From: Planctomycetota bacterium
GTDB taxonomy: Bacteria > Planctomycetota > Phycisphaerae > UBA1845 > UTPLA1
DNA: 64,000 nucleotides
Assembly: GCA_003576905.1 (NCBI GenBank)
Contig: QEVG01000009.1
Coordinates: forward strand, 1-64,000
Direction of reading: 5' to 3'
The translations under genes and the position numbers were made by a program. Under the pieces are notes generated by a model. The model saw only the letters and a program-made list of their open reading frames with translations. It did not search any database and was not told where the DNA came from. Positions 1-7,975 of this stretch are shown in pieces. Within the stretch, counting starts at the first letter, position 1, and every line of letters begins with the position of its first letter.

Positions 1-414
1 GAGTTCGACCCCGACACCTTCCGCGGCAAGGTCGTTTACTGGTCGCCTCAGGCGACCGACGACCCCTTCGAGAGCAAGTTCTTCAAGTATTTCGCCGCCA
101 ACTTCAACAGGCTCGTCCTCAAGCGGCTCATCTGCACCAGCTACGACGGCTCGCCCCTCGCCGGTCAAGGAACGCTCTTCGACGAATACAGCGGCGGTGA
201 AAATGGGGGCAACGGCCACCGCAAGAAGCCCAAGGCCATCGCTGTCATCGTCGACCACGTGCGGGACGAGAACAACGACGGCGCGGCCGACATCGAAGAC
301 GTCAAGTTCTTCCTCAAGAGAAATAAGGCCAACCGCATCGCCCTCAAGGGCAACGACCAATACCCCGGCGGCGACTTCCGCAGCCCATCGTTTTTCCGTA
401 GGATATGTGCGTGA
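1..414 (+). pseudogene. Truncated EcoRI-family adenine-specific DNA methyltransferase (N-terminal fragment)
   Basis: The reading frame is open from the window edge to a TGA at 412-414. It resembles the N-terminal part of the EcoRI-family N6-adenine methyltransferases, with a KVVYWSPQATDDPFESKFF block followed by FKYFAANFNRL, LICTSYDGSP and later LKGN...GGDFRS. In intact members GDFRS is followed by a helix and then the catalytic NPPF motif. Here homology stops right after GDFRS (about base 384), and the frame runs out through about nine unrelated residues. The catalytic motif is therefore missing and the protein should be inactive. The stop overlaps the start of the next methyltransferase by 10 bases. 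The upstream part lies outside the window. The family call rests on remembered family patterns and is fairly firm. The truncation is directly visible. Confidence 0.72.
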
Positions 415-1412
415 CGAACTTGCTGTCATCCAATCGCGCGGAGCTCGATGAGCGGACGTTGCTCGATGAGTTGATCGATCGGGGAAACCTTGACGATTTG
501 ATCCCGCAGCTTGCTCGTGAGGCCCAGACCATAGCCCGCATTGAGAGCGCCGCACAACGTCGGCATACCTCACACGAACTGCTTTTGCAGGACGCTCGAA
601 GCGCCTCAAATCTAGCCGAGAACTCGATACATCTCGTCGTTACGTCGCCCCCTTACTGGACGCTCAAGCGTTACAACGAAGGCGACGATCAGCTCGGCCA
701 CATCGCGGACTATGACGCGTTTATTGATTCGCTCGATGAAGTCTGGAAGCATTGTTATCGCGCCCTCGTGCCCGGCGGCAGGCTCGTAATAAACGTGGGT
801 GACGTTTGCCTTTCGAGAAGAAAGAACAATGGTCGGCACACCGTTGTGCCTCTTCACGCGACAATACAGGAACACTGCAAGCAGATCGGTTTCGACAACC
901 TCGCGCCGATCATCTGGCACAAGATTGCCAACGCCAACTATGAAGTTTCTGGCGGCGGCGGATTCCTCGGTAAACCCTACGAGCCTAACGCTGTCATCAA
1001 GAATGACATTGAGTTCATTCTCATGCAGCGCAAGCCGGGTGGGTACCGCAGCCCATCGAAGACCGAAAGATTACTCAGCGTAATCAGCGCGGAAAACTAC
1101 CAGCTTTGGTTTCGCCAAATCTGGTCTGACCTAAAGGGAACATCGACGGCGAAACACCCCGCTCCTTACTCTGTCGATTTCGCGGAACGGCTGGTACGCA
1201 TGTTCTCGTTCGTCGGCGACACCGTACTCGATCCATTCATGGGGACTGGCTCCACCAACCTTGCATGTGCTCGTTGGGGCCGGAACAGCATCGGGATCGA
1301 GGTCGATCCCAAATACTTCGAGATGGCGCGTGCGCGCATCGCAGCCCACGGGGCCGATCTCTTCCTCGGTTCCACAATCAACACGCGAATCAATGGCCAT
1401 GGACGACCTTGA
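405..1412 (+). CDS. Type II DNA methyltransferase, beta-class (TSPPYW motif)
   Basis: Product of 335 residues with the N4-cytosine/N6-adenine methyltransferase fold. The catalytic motif IV is TSPPYW at residues 80-85. The SAM-binding motif I, DPFMGTGST, is at residues 276-284 and is followed by GIEVDPKYFEMARARI. Motif IV preceding motif I makes it a beta-class enzyme. SPPYW is more typical of N4-methylcytosine enzymes, although it does not exclude N6-adenine. The ATG at 405 is preceded by a short AGG. The 3' end overlaps the endonuclease gene by 20 bases, the usual tight pairing of modification and restriction genes. It should protect the host against the downstream PaeR7I-like enzyme. The gene sits exactly where an older methyltransferase gene is broken, so it probably arrived by transfer. 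Confidence 0.88.
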   Translation: MCVTNLLSSNRAELDERTLLDELIDRGNLDDLIPQLAREAQTIARIESAAQRRHTSHELLLQDARSASNLAENSIHLVVTSPPYWTLKRYNEGDDQLGHIADYDAFIDSLDEVWKHCYRALVPGGRLVINVGDVCLSRRKNNGRHTVVPLHATIQEHCKQIGFDNLAPIIWHKIANANYEVSGGGGFLGKPYEPNAVIKNDIEFILMQRKPGGYRSPSKTERLLSVISAENYQLWFRQIWSDLKGTSTAKHPAPYSVDFAERLVRMFSFVGDTVLDPFMGTGSTNLACARWGRNSIGIEVDPKYFEMARARIAAHGADLFLGSTINTRINGHGRP

Positions 1413-2118
1413 ATCCGATCTTCGCAACGCGGTTCGGCACTTTTGGCGCACACGAACCGACCAGTCGTCGAAGCAGACTCTAGCCGAAGCACGTGACCGG
1501 GGAAGCCGAGCAGCCGTCACGGGCGGAAAGCAGATGGATGGCTTTGTCCGTTTGGTGCGACGCCTTCTGATCGAGGCGAAAGTCCCAGAGTCTTGCATTG
1601 CGATTGACAAGCGTGTCGAACTTCCCGGCTGGTTTCGTGCGGAGAAGAAGTGGGATTTGGTGATCGTGCATCAGCAGGAACTCATTGCGGCAGTCGAGTT
1701 CAAGTCCCAGATCGGTCCGTCGTTCGGAAACAACTTCAACAACCGCACGGAAGAAGCGCTTGGCAGCGCTACCGATATTTGGGCCGCGTACCGCGAGGGT
1801 GCGTTCAAACCGTCGAGCCGGCCATTTCTCGGGTATCTGATGCTTCTCGAAGATTGTGACCGTTCCCGTTCTGCCGTGAAGACGGTCGCACCGCACTTTC
1901 CCGTCTTCCCCGAGTTTGAGGGAGCATCCTACCGCGATCGATATGCCATCCTGATCGAGAAGATGCTTCGCGATCGCCTCTACGATGGTGCCTGTTTCCT
2001 ATTGTCACAGACCGAATCGTCTGAAACAGGTGAATACACCGAGCCACATGCCGAATTGACGTTTCGTAAGTTCATTACCCCACTCCTGGCTCGGGTCGCG
2101 ACGATTTGTGACAAGTGA
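1393..2118 (+). CDS. PaeR7I/XhoI-family type II restriction endonuclease
   Basis: Product of about 241 residues closely matching the PaeR7I family over its whole length: AVRHFWRTR near the N-terminus, GSRAAVTGGKQMDGF, then the PD-(D/E)xK nuclease core, and GPSFGNNFNNRTEEALGSA followed by GEYTEP near the C-terminus. Counted from the second ATG (1399), the core has Asp86 in KKWDLV and Glu100-x-Lys102 in AVEFKS. Known PaeR7I-family enzymes cut CTCGAG, and this one probably does the same. There are ATG codons at 1393 and 1399, both inside the methyltransferase gene and neither with a clear Shine-Dalgarno, so the start is uncertain by two codons. The gene looks intact. Its TGA at 2116-2118 is followed in the same frame by the remnant of a DUF262/HNH protein. 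Confidence 0.92.
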   Translation: MAMDDLESDLRNAVRHFWRTRTDQSSKQTLAEARDRGSRAAVTGGKQMDGFVRLVRRLLIEAKVPESCIAIDKRVELPGWFRAEKKWDLVIVHQQELIAAVEFKSQIGPSFGNNFNNRTEEALGSATDIWAAYREGAFKPSSRPFLGYLMLLEDCDRSRSAVKTVAPHFPVFPEFEGASYRDRYAILIEKMLRDRLYDGACFLLSQTESSETGEYTEPHAELTFRKFITPLLARVATICDK

Positions 2119-2460
2119 TCGGTCAGGAATTGGCAGGCCGATGAATACGTCACCAACGGCAAGGGCACCTTTGAATACCTGCTGGGCGGCTCGAAAGACA
2201 AGAGGCTGCTTGCCGTGCGGGTGTTCGACACGAAGACGAAGAAAGTTGCGTACGCGAAGCAGACGCAGGCCGTGAAGGGAAAAAACAAATCCAACTGCCC
2301 GCTGTGCGCCGTCGGCGACAATGCGAACAAGGCGCGAATCTACGACTTCGACGAGATGGACGCCGACCACGTTGCCGCCTGGAGCAAGGGCGGCGATAGC
2401 TCGGCCAAGAACTGCCAGATGCTCTGCATCACCCACAATCGGGCCAAAGGAAATCGATAA
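2119..2460 (+). pseudogene. C-terminal remnant of a DUF262 (GmrSD-like) protein with HNH domain
   Basis: An open frame of 113 codons follows the endonuclease stop directly and in the same frame. It carries DEYVTNGKGTFEYLL, then VRVFDTKTKKVAYAKQ, then an HNH-like zinc module: CPLC, MDADHVAAWSKGG, and NCQMLCITHNRAKG. This is the characteristic end of DUF262 proteins that carry a C-terminal HNH nuclease. The N-terminal DUF262 NTPase-like domain (several hundred residues) is absent, so this is a fragment. A GTG at 2215 could start an 81-residue product covering only the HNH region. Genes of this type often accompany EcoRI-family methyltransferases, and the remnant of one lies on the other side of the restriction cassette. 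I infer that both are the two ends of one older locus. Confidence 0.7.
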
Positions 2461-2858
2461 TACAGACGGGCCCTTGCAATGTTTCCGTAGGTATCAGACT
2501 GTTCGTCGTTCCGAATCAAGGTTGGTTCTCGCGGCCGCGTCGGGAAGGCATTGGCGGAATCTTGAATTCTCCTGCTTGCGCAGTTTCATGGGCGGGGTCG
2601 ATTTCCGGCTTGGCTCGGTTCGCGTTGCGGTTTGCGGAAGTTCGCGGCTCGGGACCGGGTGCGGGAGCGGCCTGGGGGGGCTGGGGCCCGGCGGGGGCGG
2701 GGACATGTCTTTGACCCCGGTCGGTGGGTTGGGTATCTTTCCTTTCGCCGGCGTGGAAGTCCGCGCGGGCGCGACGTGCGGAACTTCCGCCGCGGCCCGG
2801 TGACCCGAGCGGCGCCGTTACCGGCGACGGCACGCCGCGCGAGGCAGGGAGTGACCCG
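2461..2858. other. Intergenic region between the restriction locus and the lipoprotein gene
   Basis: About 400 bases without a convincing gene. The first part contains a 10-base copy (2480-2489) of sequence found at the left edge of the restriction cassette (392-401). The second part is very G-rich and holds a sigma70-type promoter candidate at 2711-2739. No terminator hairpin with a T-run is visible after the HNH remnant. Confidence 0.5.
2711..2739 (+). promoter_or_regulatory. Sigma70-like promoter candidate for the lipoprotein gene
   Basis: TTGACC at 2711-2716 and TATCTT at 2734-2739 are separated by 17 bases. Transcription would start near 2746 and leave a leader of about 110 bases before the ATG at 2859. 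This rests on sequence match only. Confidence 0.42.
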
Positions 2859-3488
2859 ATGGCCGATGCCCGATCGAGATGGAAGCGCGTCCTGGCGGTT
2901 TCGGTGTGCGCGTCCCTGGCCTGGGCGTGCGGGGTCGGATGTTCGGCGTCCCCGGTAGGGCTGGCGACGCGGCTGATGGGCGAGGCGGTCGATGACCTCG
3001 ACATCAAGGAAAAGAAGAAGAAGTACGTCGGCGGGCCGGCACGCCTGGTCGATGAAGAGCTGGGCACGCGCGTGGAGACGTTTCGCGACGTGAACTCCGC
3101 CCGTGAGTGGCGGGTGTACCCGGTGTCGATGGACCCGCTGGCACTCTCGCGGTACGTGGTGGAAGTGCGGGACGGGCGGGTGCTGGCGATCACGAAGACG
3201 AAGAAGTACGGCGACCCGGCCGTGGGGATGACGCAGCAGGCGATCGCGTTCGAGGAGGTTCGCGGCAAGACGCCGGCGCAGTGCGAGGCGAAGCTGGGCC
3301 GTGCGCCGCTGCTGAACCTGCGAAGCGTTTCGAGCGGGCAGCTTGTCCAGTTTTACGACGCGAGCCTGATAAAAATCCAGGGTGTGACCGACCCCGACTA
3401 CTACATCGTCCGGTTTGACGCTTCCGGCGTCTGCGACAAGCTGGAGATGGTCGCGGTGTCGGGGTCCACCAAGGAAAACCCGATGTGA
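2859..3488 (+). CDS. Putative lipoprotein of unknown function
   Basis: Product of 209 residues. The ATG at 2859 has a good Shine-Dalgarno (GAGGCAGGGAG) a few bases upstream. The N-terminus is a signal peptide: Arg/Lys-rich residues 2-10, a hydrophobic stretch, then cysteines in LAWACGVGCSAS. One of these could be the lipidated residue of a lipoprotein, which would be anchored in the outer or cytoplasmic membrane. The mature part starts with a charged segment containing a run of lysines (KEKKKKY). No catalytic motif is recognisable. It lies alone between the restriction locus and the convergent glycosyltransferase gene. I do not recognise the family. Confidence 0.72.
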   Translation: MADARSRWKRVLAVSVCASLAWACGVGCSASPVGLATRLMGEAVDDLDIKEKKKKYVGGPARLVDEELGTRVETFRDVNSAREWRVYPVSMDPLALSRYVVEVRDGRVLAITKTKKYGDPAVGMTQQAIAFEEVRGKTPAQCEAKLGRAPLLNLRSVSSGQLVQFYDASLIKIQGVTDPDYYIVRFDASGVCDKLEMVAVSGSTKENPM

Positions 3489-3573
3489 CACGGGAGCGGG
3501 CCGGGGCCGATGAGGCGGACCGGGCCGGACGGCCGGGGGCGGTGAGTGCCTGAGCGCCGGCAGCGGCTCAACG

Positions 3574-4347
3574 TCATGTCAGTCCGCGGGCGGCAAGGAG
3601 TTCGCGATAGGCGGGGGCCGGATCGGAGTAGGCGAACTTCTCGGGCAGAGGCCATTTCGCGAAGAGCTTTTCGTTGTCGCGGTCGATGACGGCCATGTCG
3701 GCGCTCTTGCGGTCGTCGATCAGTTCCTCGTGATAAACAAGGGCTGCCCGGCAGCCGACGACGAGCAGCCCGGCTTCGAGCTGTACCTTCAGGGCGAGGT
3801 CCGGATCCCACGCGCAGAAGTAGTATCGCTCATCGAGATAGCCGAGGCGGGCGAGCAGGTCTCGCCGCAGCAGGCCGAAATTGGCGTAGGGGCGTCCGCG
3901 CACGTTGTAGATGCTGTAGCTTTCCCCGTCGCGCTCGATGGTGTCGAGCTTGTTCCACCGGCGGTTCTCATTGTGATAGAAGGCGATCATGCCGACGTCG
4001 GACAGCTCGGGCCGCTCGATCATGCCCACGGCCGCCTCGATCGCACCGGGGAGCGGGTATGAGTCGTCGTTGAGCCACATCACGTAGCGCCCGACCGCGG
4101 CGCGGAAGCCCTTGTTGTAGGCCCTGGTCGCGCCCTCGCGGGCGGTCTCGCGGATGAAGCGGATATCCTCTTGGGCGGCGGCCCATTCCTCGGTGCCGTC
4201 TCCGCGGCTGCCGCCGACGACAATGATCTCGCGCGGGATGCGGACATTCTCCCGGATGCGGGCGATGCAGCGCTGGAGGCGCGCGCAGCGGTGATAGGTG
4301 GCGATGACGATGCTGACGGTCGGGGCGTCGGTGCGCGGTGTGTTCAT
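3574..4347 (-). CDS. Family 2 glycosyltransferase
   Basis: Product of 257 residues from the ATG at 4345-4347, with the GT-A fold pattern of GT2 enzymes. Residues 11-16 are SIVIAT. EIIVVGGSRGDGTEEW corresponds to the nucleotide-binding strand. The metal-binding motif is in MWLNDDSYPLPGA near residue 90. The segment YFCAWDPDLALKVQLEAG is the acceptor-side helix with the acidic pair seen in this family. It probably transfers a sugar from a nucleotide sugar onto a surface glycan. It is the only gene of this locus on the minus strand and is divergent from the next one, with 164 bases between the starts. No strong Shine-Dalgarno is present, so the start is inferred from domain completeness. Donor and acceptor cannot be predicted. 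Confidence 0.86.
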   Translation of the reverse strand: MNTPRTDAPTVSIVIATYHRCARLQRCIARIRENVRIPREIIVVGGSRGDGTEEWAAAQEDIRFIRETAREGATRAYNKGFRAAVGRYVMWLNDDSYPLPGAIEAAVGMIERPELSDVGMIAFYHNENRRWNKLDTIERDGESYSIYNVRGRPYANFGLLRRDLLARLGYLDERYYFCAWDPDLALKVQLEAGLLVVGCRAALVYHEELIDDRKSADMAVIDRDNEKLFAKWPLPEKFAYSDPAPAYRELLAARGLT

Positions 4348-4511
4348 AAGGGGCTTTCGCGGGCGGCGAAGTTCGCGGCCGCCCGGCGTTGTTCGAAGCG
4401 GCGGGGCGCAGGATCGGCCGCACAAAACGTATCGGCGGGGCGGAAGGGGGGACGATAGATACATGCGGTGACGGCGGCGGGGCGGTTCGGCGGAAATTGC
4501 GCGAGAGCGGC

Positions 4512-7007
4512 ATGTCAGGCGACGGACGAACGGCGGTTGCATATTCGGCAGCGGGGGCGAGCGACGGAACGGGAGCGCAGAGCCTTGCGGTCAACTCGGG
4601 CGCGGCGGCGGGCGTTTCGCCGGCGCGGTCGGTGGATGAACTCTTCGCGGCGGGCCATCACTACGGGGTATTGCAGGCGGTGCTGCCGATGATCTCGGCG
4701 CACGGCGGGGCGATCGGCGAGCCGGAGCGGATTCACGCGGCCCTGCTGGGGGTGAAGTCGTACGTGGCGCTGGGTCTGATCGGGCCGGCGCTTGAATTGC
4801 TGTCGGGTACATTCAGCCCACTCGCGGCCGTGCCGGAGTTTGAGCCGCTTCGCCGGCAGCTTGCGGCGATGCCGACCGGGCAGATTCCGTGGGTGAGGTT
4901 AAGCGAGCGTTTCGAGCGCAATGCGGCGCGGCTGTACGCGGCGCGGCCCGAGCTTCGGGAGTACGACGAAGCGTTTCGCGCCGCGGCGCGCGGACGGGAA
5001 GTGTTCTGGGCGGCGGACGGGAACGTGCACATATCGGAGCGGGGGGACGGCGGGGCGCGGCGCTGGCTGTCGGCGCTGTGCGATCATGCGGGGGTGCTGG
5101 CGGCGGTGCGGCTGCCGCACGATCCGAAGACGCTGTTCTGCCCCCCGTACGCGATCACCGGAGACTACCTCGGCGGGCTGTTTCGCAGGGTATTTGACGC
5201 GACGGCGGGGCTGTTCATGACGTTCGCGCCGCGCGTTTATGTCGTCGAGGCGGAGCCGGAGGCGATCGGGCTCTGCCTGTACGTGGAAGAGGACGTCGCG
5301 CGGTGGTGTCACGAGCGCGTCAGCGTGTTTACCGGGGGGGAGGCGGCGGCGCGTCTCGAGGCGCACCTGCTCGCGCATCCGGATCGGTCGCCGCCGGAAT
5401 ACTGCCTGCGGCTGCCGTACGCGTCAACGGACCGGTCGGGCGAAGTGATCGGGTCGATTCGCCGGTGTACATCGGCGGGGCTGGCGCGGGCCGGCGCGGC
5501 GATGGAGCGGATGAAAGAGAAGTACAGCGGCCTGGACGCGCGGGCGTGGGGGGCGCGGCTGGGTGACGGGCGGCCGCTGCGGATCCTTGGGATAACGAGC
5601 CGGTTTACGACGGTGCTTCAATACTCGATGCGCGACGTGAAGGCGGCGTTCGAGCGGCTGGGGCACGCGTTTGAGATATACATGGAGCCCACGGAGTACG
5701 ATCTGCCGACCGCGCCGGGCATGGCGGAGTGCATCGAGCGCGCCCGGCCGGACATGCTGTTCGTCATCGATCATCATCGGCGCGAATACGCGCAGACGAT
5801 GCCGGCGGATGTTCCGTTCGTGTGCTGGGTGCAGGATGCGCTGCCGAACCTGACATCGCGCGAGGCGGGGCGGTCGCTGGGGCCGCTGGACTTTTTCATC
5901 TCGGCGGATCCGGATGAACTGGTGCGGTGTTACGGGTATCCGCGGGAGCGCGGGCTGGGCTGGTCGCTGGCGACGAACGCGCGGCTGTTCTCGGCGGAGC
6001 CGGTTTCAGAGGAGCGGCTCGCGGCGTATCGGTGTGATTTTTCGTTTGTCAGCAACCAGTCCACGGTGCCGGAGGCGTTTCATCGCGAATATGTCGCGGC
6101 TTCGGGTGGCGGGCCGTCGGGAAGGGTGGTCTATGAATACCTTTACGAGCGCCTGCGGGAGCTATCTGAGAAGCGCGGCGGGGGCGATGGATCGATCGTC
6201 GCGGGGGAACTGATCGCGGATCTTGAGCGCGACACCGGGCTGGCGCCGTCGAGCGCAGGGCGGCGAGATCATCTCTGCCGGACCTACATTCACCCGCTGT
6301 CCGAGCTTTTCTTCCGGCAGCGGACGCTGGAGTGGGTGGCCGACTTCTGCGACCGGACGGGCCGGGTGCTGCACCTTTACGGGCACGGGTGGGAGAAGCA
6401 CCCGCGCTTTGCGCGGTATTCGCGCGGGGTGATTGAGAACGGCGAGCCGCTGCGCGGGTTGTACCAGGCGAGCCGGATCAATCTTCAGATCATCGGCAGC
6501 GGGGCGGTGCATCAGCGGCTGCTGGACGGCCTTGCGGCGGGCGGGTTTTTCCTGGTGCGGGCGGCGGCCGTCGATCGCGTGCACGAGGCGTGTGCGCGCG
6601 TCCTGGGTCTGGTGGATGCGGGGATGCTGGAGCCGGGGCGGAGCTATGAGATCGCTGCACATCCGGACGTGGCGGCGGCGATATGCGATGTCACGGTGCT
6701 CGTCGGGGTTCGCCCGCGCGGCACGACGATCGCGCTGAGCGAGGAGGATGTCGCAACGGTGCGCAGCGCATTTGAACAGCGCGGGCGGCGCTTTGCCGGG
6801 GCGGTGTTCGGTGAGGACTACGATCGGGTGTGGTTTGCCGACCGCGCGCGGTTCGAAGCGCTGGCCGAGCGATACCTGCCGGACGCCGACGCGCGGCGCG
6901 CGGCGGCCGCGCCCATGCGGGAGATGGTCCTTTCGCGATTTACCTACGACGCGCTTGCGCGGGACCTGCTGGTGTTGATGCGCGCTCGGCTTGCTGCGCA
7001 GTGCTGA
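4512..7007 (+). CDS. Large glycosyltransferase with C-terminal CgeB/GT1-like domain
   Basis: Product of about 831 residues. The N-terminal half (roughly 1-350) is unrecognised. The C-terminal half resembles CgeB/DUF3880-type glycosyltransferases: LRILGITSRFTTVLQYS starts a Rossmann-like domain, followed by DMLFVIDHHRREY, PFVCWVQDALP and DFFISADPDEL. A final Glyco_trans_1_2-like segment contains LYGHGWEKHPRF, GVIENGEPLRGLYQASRINLQ and HQRLLDGLAAGGFFLVR. It probably transfers sugars during surface-glycan assembly. The ATG at 4512 has no clear Shine-Dalgarno, and an upstream in-frame start is possible because the frame is open from 4389. It begins a run of plus-strand glycan genes ending at 13558. 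Confidence 0.75.
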   Translation: MSGDGRTAVAYSAAGASDGTGAQSLAVNSGAAAGVSPARSVDELFAAGHHYGVLQAVLPMISAHGGAIGEPERIHAALLGVKSYVALGLIGPALELLSGTFSPLAAVPEFEPLRRQLAAMPTGQIPWVRLSERFERNAARLYAARPELREYDEAFRAAARGREVFWAADGNVHISERGDGGARRWLSALCDHAGVLAAVRLPHDPKTLFCPPYAITGDYLGGLFRRVFDATAGLFMTFAPRVYVVEAEPEAIGLCLYVEEDVARWCHERVSVFTGGEAAARLEAHLLAHPDRSPPEYCLRLPYASTDRSGEVIGSIRRCTSAGLARAGAAMERMKEKYSGLDARAWGARLGDGRPLRILGITSRFTTVLQYSMRDVKAAFERLGHAFEIYMEPTEYDLPTAPGMAECIERARPDMLFVIDHHRREYAQTMPADVPFVCWVQDALPNLTSREAGRSLGPLDFFISADPDELVRCYGYPRERGLGWSLATNARLFSAEPVSEERLAAYRCDFSFVSNQSTVPEAFHREYVAASGGGPSGRVVYEYLYERLRELSEKRGGGDGSIVAGELIADLERDTGLAPSSAGRRDHLCRTYIHPLSELFFRQRTLEWVADFCDRTGRVLHLYGHGWEKHPRFARYSRGVIENGEPLRGLYQASRINLQIIGSGAVHQRLLDGLAAGGFFLVRAAAVDRVHEACARVLGLVDAGMLEPGRSYEIAAHPDVAAAICDVTVLVGVRPRGTTIALSEEDVATVRSAFEQRGRRFAGAVFGEDYDRVWFADRARFEALAERYLPDADARRAAAAPMREMVLSRFTYDALARDLLVLMRARLAAQC

Positions 7008-7236
7008 TATGCGCGGGGGGCCCAGGCCCGCAGGTCGCCTGCGGCGGCTGGGCTTAAAGGGCGGTCGCGCCGCCCACCGATAACATTCCGGCCCACAAGC
7101 AATTAGGGCGGCTGCGCGGAGGCGTGGGCGGATAAAAGGCCCGGCGCGGGCGGCGCGTCGATCCGAGCTCGCGGCGATGTGCAATAGGACATGCCGGCGG
7201 CGCGACGGATGTTTGCCTTCGCGGCCTCAGGGGAGT
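7008..7236. other. Intergenic region inside the glycan locus
   Basis: About 230 bases of GC-rich sequence between the large glycosyltransferase and the cytidylyltransferase. No gene, clear terminator or strong promoter is visible. A short in-frame extension of the next gene reaches back to an ATG at 7177 but adds only an Arg/Cys-rich segment unlike the family. Confidence 0.4.
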
Positions 7237-7974
7237 GTGGCGTTGGTCGAGGTGCTTGGACTTGTCACGGCGCGCGGAGGCTCAAAGGGGCTTCCGGGAA
7301 AGAACCTGCGCCCGCTGGGCGGGCGGCCGCTGATCGCGTGGACATTGAGTGCCGCACGGGCGTCGCGGTGCATCTCGCGGGTGGTGGTATCGACGGACGA
7401 TCCGGTGATCGCGGAGGCGTCGCGCGAATGGGGCGGGGACGCGCCGTTTTTGCGCCCGGCTGAGCTTGCAGGCGATGCCTCGCCGCATATCGACGTGGTG
7501 CTGCATGCCCTCGGATGGCTGGCGGAGAGGCAGGGATACGTGCCGGACTGGGTTATGCTGCTTCAGCCGACATCTCCATTCCGTACATCCGACGATATTG
7601 ACAGTGCGTGGCGCGTGGCAATCGCGACCGGGGCGGCGGCGGTGGTGAGCGTGGTAGAGACACACGACCACCCATACCTGGCGCGGCGGATCGGTCCGGA
7701 CGGCGTACTTGAGTCATTTGTGAGGACGGAGCTGGCCTATCCTCGGCGGCAGGATCTTCCGAAGGCGTACGCGCTGAACGGCGCGATTTACCTGTGCCGC
7801 CGCGACGCGCTGGAGCGCGAACGGACCTTTGAGCCGGCGGGGGCGCGCGGCTACGAGATGCCGCCGGAGCGATCGATGCAGATCGACACGGCGTGGGATT
7901 TCCGGCTGTGCGAGCTGATCTGCGCCGAACCGGGCCCCGGGGGACACGTCGGCCCGGAGAGGAGAGACCGCTGA
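7237..7974 (+). CDS. CMP-sugar synthetase (acylneuraminate cytidylyltransferase family)
   Basis: About 245 residues. It begins almost directly with the diagnostic nucleotide-binding loop ARGGSKGLPGKNLRPLGGRPL, then VVVSTDDPVIAEAS, LLQPTSPFRTSDDIDSAW, and ends with MQIDTAWDF, all typical of NeuA/KdsB-like enzymes that activate a nonulosonic-type sugar with CTP. It probably supplies CMP-activated sugar to the neighbouring transferases. No NeuB or NeuC homologue is in the window, so the identity of the sugar is open. The start is uncertain: GTG 7237, TTG 7243 and GTG 7252 are all in frame after an AGGGGA near 7229, and the TTG has the best spacing. It ends one base before the next gene's ATG. 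Confidence 0.88.
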   Translation: MALVEVLGLVTARGGSKGLPGKNLRPLGGRPLIAWTLSAARASRCISRVVVSTDDPVIAEASREWGGDAPFLRPAELAGDASPHIDVVLHALGWLAERQGYVPDWVMLLQPTSPFRTSDDIDSAWRVAIATGAAAVVSVVETHDHPYLARRIGPDGVLESFVRTELAYPRRQDLPKAYALNGAIYLCRRDALERERTFEPAGARGYEMPPERSMQIDTAWDFRLCELICAEPGPGGHVGPERRDR

Positions 7975-7975
7975 G

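Noticed and set aside
2586-3491. A long minus-strand frame opposite the lipoprotein gene
   Set aside because: Arg/His/Pro-rich product with no recognisable domain, while the plus-strand frame has a Shine-Dalgarno and signal peptide.
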